Shown: one piece after another, positions 56,862 to 64,000 of the stretch | How the letters are laid out: each line of letters starts with the position of its first letter | Position numbering within the stretch: the first letter of the stretch is position 1 | Translations under genes and position numbers: made by a program | Notes under the pieces: generated by a model | What the model was told of the DNA's origin: nothing | The model's input: the letters and a program-made list of their open reading frames with translations, nothing else | The model's database searches: none | Assembly (NCBI GenBank): GCA_030549495.1 | Contig: JAUIRK010000936.1 | Span: 248,001-312,000 of the forward strand | DNA: 64,000 bases | Reading direction: 5' to 3' | Origin: Nectonema munidae | Lineage: Eukaryota; Nematomorpha; Nectonematoida; Nectonematidae

Positions 56862-59050
56862 ATGTCTAAAACTAACCAAAAGAGTATTGTTTGGAAATTT
56901 TTTAAGGTAAGCTTAATATAGAAAACAAAAGTTGCTTGCAATATATGGGAAAAAGAAATTGGACGTGGAGGAAAAAATGAAAAAACTTTTACAATTACCA
57001 ACTTGAAAAAGCATTTTCAAACTCACCACTAAGAGAAGTTGGAAGAAGAAGAAAAGAAATTTGAAGATTTCAAAAGAGAAACTCAAAAAGCTAATGTTTC
57101 AACTTTTTTGACATCAAAAAAAAGAATAAAAATTGACTACAAACTCAAAATTTAAATGAAAGCTGTTTTCAAAAACTAGGAGAAGTATATGAGCGCAATA
57201 AAATTTTGAATATAAACAGTTTTCAAGCTTAAAAAGTGCATATTGCTATTGGAGAAAGATAGTAGCTGAGTCTCAACCTTTTCAATTGTTGAAGATGTAG
57301 GATTAAAAAGAGATTAAAAGACTGAAATACTAATTTTCATCCAGAAATTCCTTTTCATCAGGGTTTTTTGAGAAATTTATTCAAATGTTTTAAATATAGT
57401 AGGAAAAAAGTTAATGCGGCAACAAACATTAGTTTAACAACAGATATATGGACAAATAATTCTAAGTTTTTGTTTATCAAGAATTGATTTTAAAGCATTG
57501 GAGTCGTTCACAAATAATGTTAACCATTTCTGACAGTTTTTGACCCCTTCTTTTCCTTGTAAAACTTAGAAAAACTTATTTTCATTCGATATATCGTTAC
57601 CTGGCAAGTTTTTGATTTCTACATTTCCGGGTGCAGTTAACATCATTTATGAACAACCCTTTATCATTTAGTTTATTTATTAAATTTTTTAGTTTAACTG
57701 CCAACCTTATTGATTAATATTTTGATCAATCATTGCTGGTTCTTAAAATTAAACTATATTTGACTTTTCATAACTCAGCTAATATATGTGAGGTAATCAA
57801 GAAAGTAATAGATGAATATGAAATTCCAGTACATAGAATTCACATGATAGTTCATGACAATGGAGCAAACATAGTTAGAAGAGTGGCAAACTCTGATTTT
57901 AGAAGTTTAAGCTCCTTTATACATACTACACAACTAATTATTCATGATTAATTTTTTGAACAAAAAAATATTAAAGATATTATTTTAAGTTGCCGAAAAA
58001 TAACAGGCCATTTCAATCATTCTTCTACACTTACAGCTTGTGCGAAATTCAATGTTTTACAAAAGAAACATTGAATACAAAAACATAAATTGATTTAAGA
58101 TGTATCTACATCCGGGAAAATTTTACATGGGAAAATTTTTTGAACAAAAAATGCAATTGCAAATTATTGTTCAGAAGTTCCATATTTTCTGTTTTCATGG
58201 CTAATCAATGGGAATTAATTAAAAAATGTTGAAATTTATATAAAATCTTGAATCAATCTACAAAAAGTAAAGCTTAAATTAAAATAGAAAATTGTGTAAA
58301 TTTTAATATTTTTTTAGATTGAGTGCAAAAACAGCTAATTTCAGATCAGAATATGAAATTATTCCCAAAGTGAAGCTTTCTAAACACTTTATTGAGAAAG
58401 CAAAACGGTATATTAGATTTTGTTAGTTAGAAAAAATATTGAACATATTTTCTGGTTCATTGGAAAAAAGATTTATTAATATGAGAAAAATGAATTATTA
58501 CTATAAGCTACATTTTTAGATCCACGATTTAAAAGTTCTTTGTTTAAAAATTCTGAATTAGAATCAAAAACTAAACTTTGTCTCATTTACAATTGTCTTA
58601 AAAATTTTTACATCAATTTAGAAAAAATGGGAGAATAAGATTTATATGAAGATAAACAAGGCATTTCTCAATATTTTAAAAGTAATAAAGGGGCCACTCC
58701 TATAAAAAGTTGTGTTCATTTGATTTTTATTATGAGAATATATTGTCATCAAAAAAATACATCAAATAAAAATCATCATTAATGTTAAAATTTAAGGCAG
58801 AATTATAAAAGTTATCTTCGCTTGAACTTTAATTAAAATATTCCAATCCAATTTGTTGGTGGAAAGTTTATAAAAATTTATTTAAAGTATTATCGAGGCT
58901 GGCAAACAAATTACTTTCATCTCCTCCTTCTTGAATTGAAAGAAAAAGACTTTACATTAGAAGTTGGGGAAAAATTAATATTTATGAATTTTTACATGAG
59001 ATGTTTTAATTTTAACTATTGAAATGGATAAAGTTTTAATAAAATAACAT
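56862..59050 (+). pseudogene. Decayed BED-finger hAT transposase
   Basis: Across many stops and frame changes the hAT order is clear. It begins with an ATG and a BED finger (KSIVWKFFK, later CNIWEKEIGRGGKNEK and ITNLKKHFQTHH). Then follow ISLTTDIWTN near 57430 with the first Asp region; IVHDNGANIVRR near 57845 with the second Asp; SSFIHTTQLIIHD; ATFLDPRFKSSLF near 58505; and a dimerisation end with WWKVYKNLFKVLSRLANKLL at about 58860-58930. It is far too broken to be active. Terminal repeats were not identified. Confidence 0.8.
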
Positions 59051-59979
59051 TTAGTCCGGTATTTTTTTATTTTTAAGCTTTTATGAAAAAGCCAATTTAA
59101 GCTTTTTGAATTTTTGGATATTTTATAATTATAAATAGATTTTAAATTGCAATTTTTTTCATATTTTTAACCTTATAATATAGAATTTAAAAATTAACAA
59201 TTTTGAGTTATAAATTATATGTCGTGAAGTCAAATATTATAGGGATGTATGTCTCTGATGTATTGCCTAAATTATTTACAAAATTATAGTATGACAAGAA
59301 TTGTACTGCTCATACATGCTTGTATGATTTGAAAGCCTTTAATATTTCTGGGAAAAAAAAGATTTTTATGCATTGGAAAAAAATTAATTTAGCCCATGAA
59401 TGCAATTTTGATGCTAAAAGATTCCGTAAGCGAATGTTTAATTAAAAAATATTTTCTCAGTGGGGGTTTAAATTTCCACGCAGTGTCACAGAAAATATTA
59501 CTATCTATTGTTATGGAAATCAAATAAATGATACCATAAGCTTGTGCTATGAAAGCACTTATAGATGTGAAGAATTGGATAAATTTATAAAAATAAAATT
59601 AGTAGATAAGAGTATTAATTTTGAAGAAAATCATTATGGTTAATTCTAACTTGGTGACTTTTGATGTTAATTGCGTTGGATTTAATGAAAATAATGATTT
59701 TTACAACGATGAAGATGGTGGATACAATGAGGTGCAGCAAAAATTAATTACTAAAGCTGAAGCAAGTAGGGCACATGAAACACCACATATATTTTGTTCT
59801 CGATGAGAGTTTGAAGAGATTTTATTTTACAAATCAGAAACGAGATATTCACTACAAATTTTAAATAAAAAAGAAATCATTAATTTTCAAAAAAAAAAGT
59901 GAAAAATTTATTTTAATATGTTAAATAAATTTTAAAAGGTATATTATAAGAAATCTAATAGTCATTCAATAAATTAAAT
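59051..59979. other. AT-rich stretch with a short unidentified frame
   Basis: A 61-codon plus-strand frame at 59621-59806 is Asn/Asp-rich and ends within a less AT-rich stretch; other weak coding-like pieces lie at 59310-59480. It may be another degraded transposase but carries no motif I can name. Confidence 0.3.
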
Positions 59980-60116
59980 TTAGAGGTGTTTTCAACGAAA
60001 AGATAAGATTGCACCACTTATATCGAACTATGAATAAAGCAGGCTTGATGCAGTATTGAACACAAGACCTTGCGTTAACGAAGCCAGTATCTAACGAACC
60101 CTACTCACGCCCCGCC
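59980..60116 (-). repeat. tRNA-derived SINE, minus-strand copy
   Basis: On the minus strand GGCGGGGCGTGAGTAGGGTT then CGTTAGATACTGGCTTCG and a worn B box GTGTTCAATACTG are followed by CATCAAGCCTGC, as in the copy at 44163. The tail region GTTGAAAACACC is present and the last part is lost. Confidence 0.65.
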
Positions 60117-61740
60117 TATCTATGATTGTACGTGTTCCCCACCATATATTTTTTAGAAGTAAATTTGACAACAAATTTTTTTCAATAAGAGGGAACAGTC
60201 TTTTTTTAATCAAATATTCTAGTATGTCCTATAAAAGGTAAAATAATGGTATAAATGGTGTTTTCATGTCCAGAGTAAGCAGGTGATGGCTGTTTTTAAC
60301 TTCTGAAGCGTTGTGTTAATAACACGTTTAAAATTATTGCATGGGTAGGAATTCTGTTGAAAGACATGCTTCAATATTTCCATTTTATCATTGAGGAGTA
60401 TGGAGCCTAAACATATTTTATTCGCTCTGAATAGTAAAAATTTAATCAGATTAATATTTGAAACTAGTAAACGAATGAAAATTAATATATATGATAGATC
60501 ATATGTTTTACACAAATAAGAATAAAAACAGAGAGAAATAATTTGTATTTATTAAATTTCCTTTTTGCTCCAATTTTTAATGTCATATTTGTGCGTTATC
60601 GATTTTTTTGAATTTTTGCCTAAAAATTTAATTTTTCATCAGTCCGTTAACACGAAAAATTTAGCATTTTTTATTCAGGTAACTTTAAAAGGTAGCCAGA
60701 ATTCATAAAATCATCTAAAATGGAGAAGTTTTTTTACGTGGGGAAAATTGGGATCATCAAAAAGACCGTATATACACTCGTGTATAATGCGATACCCATG
60801 CGACCCTTAAATTTTTATCCCATAACATGATCATATCATATAACTTATGCATCATAGAATTTAGCAATATTGACTAACTTTATTTTTAAACTTTGATTCG
60901 ATTCTAATAGTAGTTTTCTAGTGTATTTTATTTGGATAATCTACTTTATCTTTATATAACCATTACTCAATTAATAGCAACCTAATGCTACACGACGAAG
61001 TATCTCATTACAATTTTTTAGCTTAAAAATTGTGTTTTTTTAGTTTTAATTTTGTCAATATTCATCCTTTTAATACACTGAAGGAAATGTAAATTAAAAA
61101 CACCCATTTTATCACAAGCCTTGCTGTAATTGAGCGCAAATTTTTTTCAAGTTTTAATCTTGTTTTTTTCAATACACACTATTAATTTTAATCATTGTAG
61201 AGTCTGGTATGTAATCAATGTATGCCCAAGCATCAATTTCTTTATTTTTAAAAATCGTTTTTTTCTTTATCCGCTAAATGAAAAAAATTACGAAAGAGGT
61301 ATCTTTTTATTACAGATAGCTTTGATGATAAATTTGGCAAGTATTGTTGAACTTTCTGCACATTATTTTATCCACTGCTTTAAAAGAACCTTAACTAGCA
61401 ATAATGAATGTAACTTTCATTGTGAGGCTCGGAGTGATAAATATTTTGGTGTAAGGGGTCCGTCCGTGGAATAAAAAAGGTTGAAAATCACTTTTCTAGA
61501 TAAATGCCTATCTAGCGTAATACTTCTAACACGCAAAGAATATTAATCCATTACAGATCTCAGCTACGAAGTACAAAGCTTCTTTACAAATCTACAAACA
61601 TTGATTAAATTATACATTTGCTAACAAATTCAGAGGAAAGGAGTAGGGTGAATACCGCATTGCCCCTTCTCTATATCCTATCCAATATTGCTGTGTGTTT
61701 ATATTTGTGTATAAATCAAATTTTTCTTTCTTTAATTGTG
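60117..61740. other. AT-rich stretch; possible hAT end near 61470
   Basis: At 61465-61494 the sequence GGAATAAAAAAGGTTGAAAA then TCACTTTT resembles the right terminus of hAT elements whose ends read CAGTGGTTCTCAACC. The open frame 61130-61474 ends in it and is not regarded as a gene. Nothing else is supported. Confidence 0.35.
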
Positions 61741-61759
61741 GAATTATTTCTATATATTT

Positions 61760-62240
61760 GTTTCATTTATTAAGACTTGTTTTGCTGGTGAGTAGATCTT
61801 GATTTTCCTTTTTTTGTTTTACGTAGAACAAAAAATGTGTGTTTCATGTCTTTAAATGATATAATTTCTAGTTTAATTGATATGATATTCAATCCGAATT
61901 TGCTCAGATGCGAAAAAATTTTCGAGGGGTCAGGGTAAATATTTTTTATACCGCATAACTATATAGGATACTTTTTTACAACGACGAGACCGTATTTTCT
62001 ATATTTTACAACTAAAAGGTGTTTTTCTATTGTTTACAATAAAGGAATTGCTAAATATAATTCAAACATTAAAAATGACAGAAATGAAATTTTTAGCACG
62101 TTTTTTCATAGATATTTATTTTATTTAATGATTAGTTTTTTTTTATCTAGATCGTCTTTTGAATAGTTGGCAATGGTTCTAGACTTTCCTTCAAAATTTT
62201 GCTATGGTCTAAATTTTATTCAAAAAAGTTATAAATCTCC
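61760..62240 (+). repeat. Dispersed repeat, copy 3 (worn)
   Basis: Block B is seen as TGGTGAGTAGATCTTGA and GGTCAGGGTAAATATTTTTT then ATACCGCATAACTATATAGG. Block C is seen as TTTATTTAATGATTAG, TTTTGAATAGTTGGCAATGG and TTCCTTCAAAATTTTGCTAT. Block A is missing. It is more diverged than copies 1 and 2. Confidence 0.5.
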
Positions 62241-62385
62241 GACCTTATTTTTCTCTCCTCTTGAATACATTTAAATATTAAAATTTAATTAAATAAAACA
62301 CCAAAAAGATTTAAAATCGATATCCAACGTACACAGTTTTCCTCTTCTGGTACTTCTATCAAAACTTCTGGCATTTTTATCATTT

Positions 62386-63115
62386 ATGAAGAAGGAAGTC
62401 CTTTATATAAGAAAAAATGTATTCCAGGGTCAACAAAGTATACAGATGAAATCAGAAATAATTAAATCACAGTTTATTCGTATTGCTAGCGTGAATAATA
62501 CTTTAAAGAGAGTGGTCGATGATTTAAGTAACCTTAGAAATTTTTTCATTAAAAATGGATATCAAGTTAATTTTATGAATGTTTGGAAAATTTGAAAACG
62601 GATATGGGGATATTAAGAATAGATATTTATCTCAATTTAATATAAAACGTATGACCTACAAATTACGTTTGGAAGACCAAAATATAAAGGAAATCAAATA
62701 TTGAGGAAATAATTTGAAAACTAGGAAAAATAGGCTTTGTAAAAATAGGAACCAGTCCTCTTTTTATATAGTAACGTGTTTAAAACGGTATATCAATAAC
62801 AACAATTTTAGTATTCAAATGATACTTATCAGTCTCCCAAAATTTAAAAAAGTATGATTAAAAATCTATTCTTTCATTTCTAAAATTGTGATTTTCAAAA
62901 TACGATTCTGATTCGTAAAAAACATGGCATAGATATAATCAAAGATGCAAATTAATTCAACCTTATTGTAACAAAAAAATGCGTTTATTTAATTAAATGT
63001 ACGTGGTGTGGAAGTTCATATGCTGGGGAAACAGGAAGAGTAATATTTTATAGAATTAGAGAACATTGGAACCATGCCAGAAATAAAAGCTGAGTAAATC
63101 ATTTGGTAAGCATTA
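62386..63115 (+). pseudogene. Penelope-like element remnant with GIY-YIG domain
   Basis: The first part reads IIKSQFIRIASVNNTLKRVV and LRNFFIKNGYQVNF, which fits the end of the Penelope reverse transcriptase (IP.SQ..R..RICS......L...F..RGYP). After stops, at 62989-63095, the frame gives VYLIKCTWCGSSYAGETGRV and FYRIREHWNHAR. This matches the GIY-YIG nuclease domain of these elements, with the V-Y-L and Y-A-G pair and a downstream R..EH. The catalytic Tyr and Arg positions appear kept, but the copy is broken. Confidence 0.6.
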
Positions 63116-63137
63116 TAATGATAATAATCTTCTAAAG

Positions 63138-64000
63138 CAGTGGTTCTCAACCTTTTTTTATTTTAATATTTTTCAGTATCAAATTTTTGAGGTTATGATA
63201 AAGAAAATAGTATATAATTAAAATTCATATTGAAATACTTTTCTCGACCCTGATTTTTTGTGGATAATTTTTTAATTTATATCTTTTGCCATAATTGAAT
63301 TTCATATTTCCTTTCGATTTAAGTCATCTTGTACTAATGAAATGATATCCAAGATAACAGCATGACGCTTTGGAAGTAGTTTTCTCATTTTCGATGTATA
63401 TAACAGACATCTAATTATTAATAACAAACTTTTTTTCATTTTTAGTTTAAGTAATATGGAAATTAATGAGTATGGCAATAGTGTGACGTTAAAACGGACA
63501 TGAGTTTTTTGTAATTTAGAAACTTAAAAAACTTTGTGAATTTAATCAAGCTATACAATCTTAGCACATTAAATCCATTCATTAGAAGCTAACGTATAAT
63601 TTCTCAGTTAATTTTTTGATAAATATCATGTCACAAACGAATTTACATAAGGTAGCAGTCTAACCAATGACTCTACTGTAATTAAATATGAATAAATCAA
63701 GGTTTTAAAAGTACTACTTTATAAAATAAATGCAAAACTAAAATATAACTGGAAAATTAAAAAAAAGTAAATATTTGAAAAATGCACACTTTTAGTAATA
63801 ATTTGACACTAATTTTACTATGATAGTACAATTTTGAGGTAAACCTTTGCGTAGAATTAGAGTAGGATACATTTGGTATTCAATGCCAAACATTTAGTTT
63901 ATTGATAAAAAGTAATCATTAACGCACACAAGAAAAGGTATATTTAAATATTCTTAATGTCAAGTAACAACAAAAATATTTTTATGAAACTCAAAATACG
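63138..64000. other. Possible hAT left terminus, then AT-rich DNA
   Basis: CAGTGGTTCTCAACCTTTTT at 63138-63157 is a common left end of hAT elements and their MITEs. The matching right end is not in the window. The remaining sequence to the edge shows no gene. Confidence 0.35.

Noticed and set aside
61130-61474. 114-codon open frame
   Set aside because: It ends inside a hAT-like terminus and has no recognisable domain.

Overview
The window is AT-rich eukaryotic, almost certainly metazoan, genomic DNA. It has spliced genes with GT-AG introns as short as about 50 bases, tRNA-derived SINEs, two LINEs, a Ty3/Gypsy element, a Tigger transposon, several hAT remnants, a Penelope-like fragment and abundant MITEs. 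An arthropod, perhaps a fast-evolving crustacean, would fit the mobile-element mix, but the sequence does not name the species. I see no sign of a prokaryote: no operons and no ribosome binding sites.

The one host gene I can support is a homologue of the bridge-like lipid transfer protein BLTP1 (KIAA1109; Drosophila tweek). It lies on the minus strand from about 47.5 kb down to 17.7 kb. Its exons run: N-terminal membrane segment (47400-47528), second exon (46745-46894), short exon (45396-45471), possible small exon (44060-44105), 42759-42949, 39680-39966, 32726-33295, 31550-32670, a giant uninterrupted exon of about 9 kb (22532-31500), and a small terminal exon (17677-17854) across a 4.7-kb intron. 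Intron phases agree at most junctions. The first coding exon, part of the stretch between 45.4 and 42.95 kb, and one phase-consistent junction are unresolved.

Region by region: 1-1.1 kb is AT-rich and homopolymeric. 1.1-4.7 kb is a 5'-truncated, broken Ty3/Gypsy retrotransposon with a probable 3' LTR. 5.9-6.9 kb is a tandem satellite with a unit of about 150 bp. 7.9-10.6 kb is a degenerate array of about 145-bp units, interrupted by a nearly intact Tigger/pogo transposon (8085-10014) with clear inverted repeats and a TA target duplication. 10.6-11.9 kb holds a decayed mobile-element reading frame. 12.6-16.65 kb is a nearly intact two-ORF LINE on the minus strand with one in-frame stop in ORF2. 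17.7-47.5 kb is the BLTP1 gene; its introns hold a decayed LINE (35.6-38.5 kb), hAT fragments, a hAT MITE with a perfect 8-bp target duplication, piggyBac-like MITEs, SINEs and a decayed duplicate of one BLTP1 exon. 47.5-64 kb is intergenic or first-intron DNA with repeats: MITEs, a poly-C/poly-G-ended dispersed family, a foldback-like element family, a decayed BED-finger hAT transposase (56.9-59.05 kb) and a Penelope-like GIY-YIG remnant (62.4-63.1 kb).

The window is therefore one conserved lipid-transfer gene embedded in a dense, nested record of transposition. I found no defence, secretion or biosynthetic system. The most notable points are the giant-exon architecture and rapid divergence of BLTP1, the internal exon duplication, and the young-looking Tigger and LINE copies.
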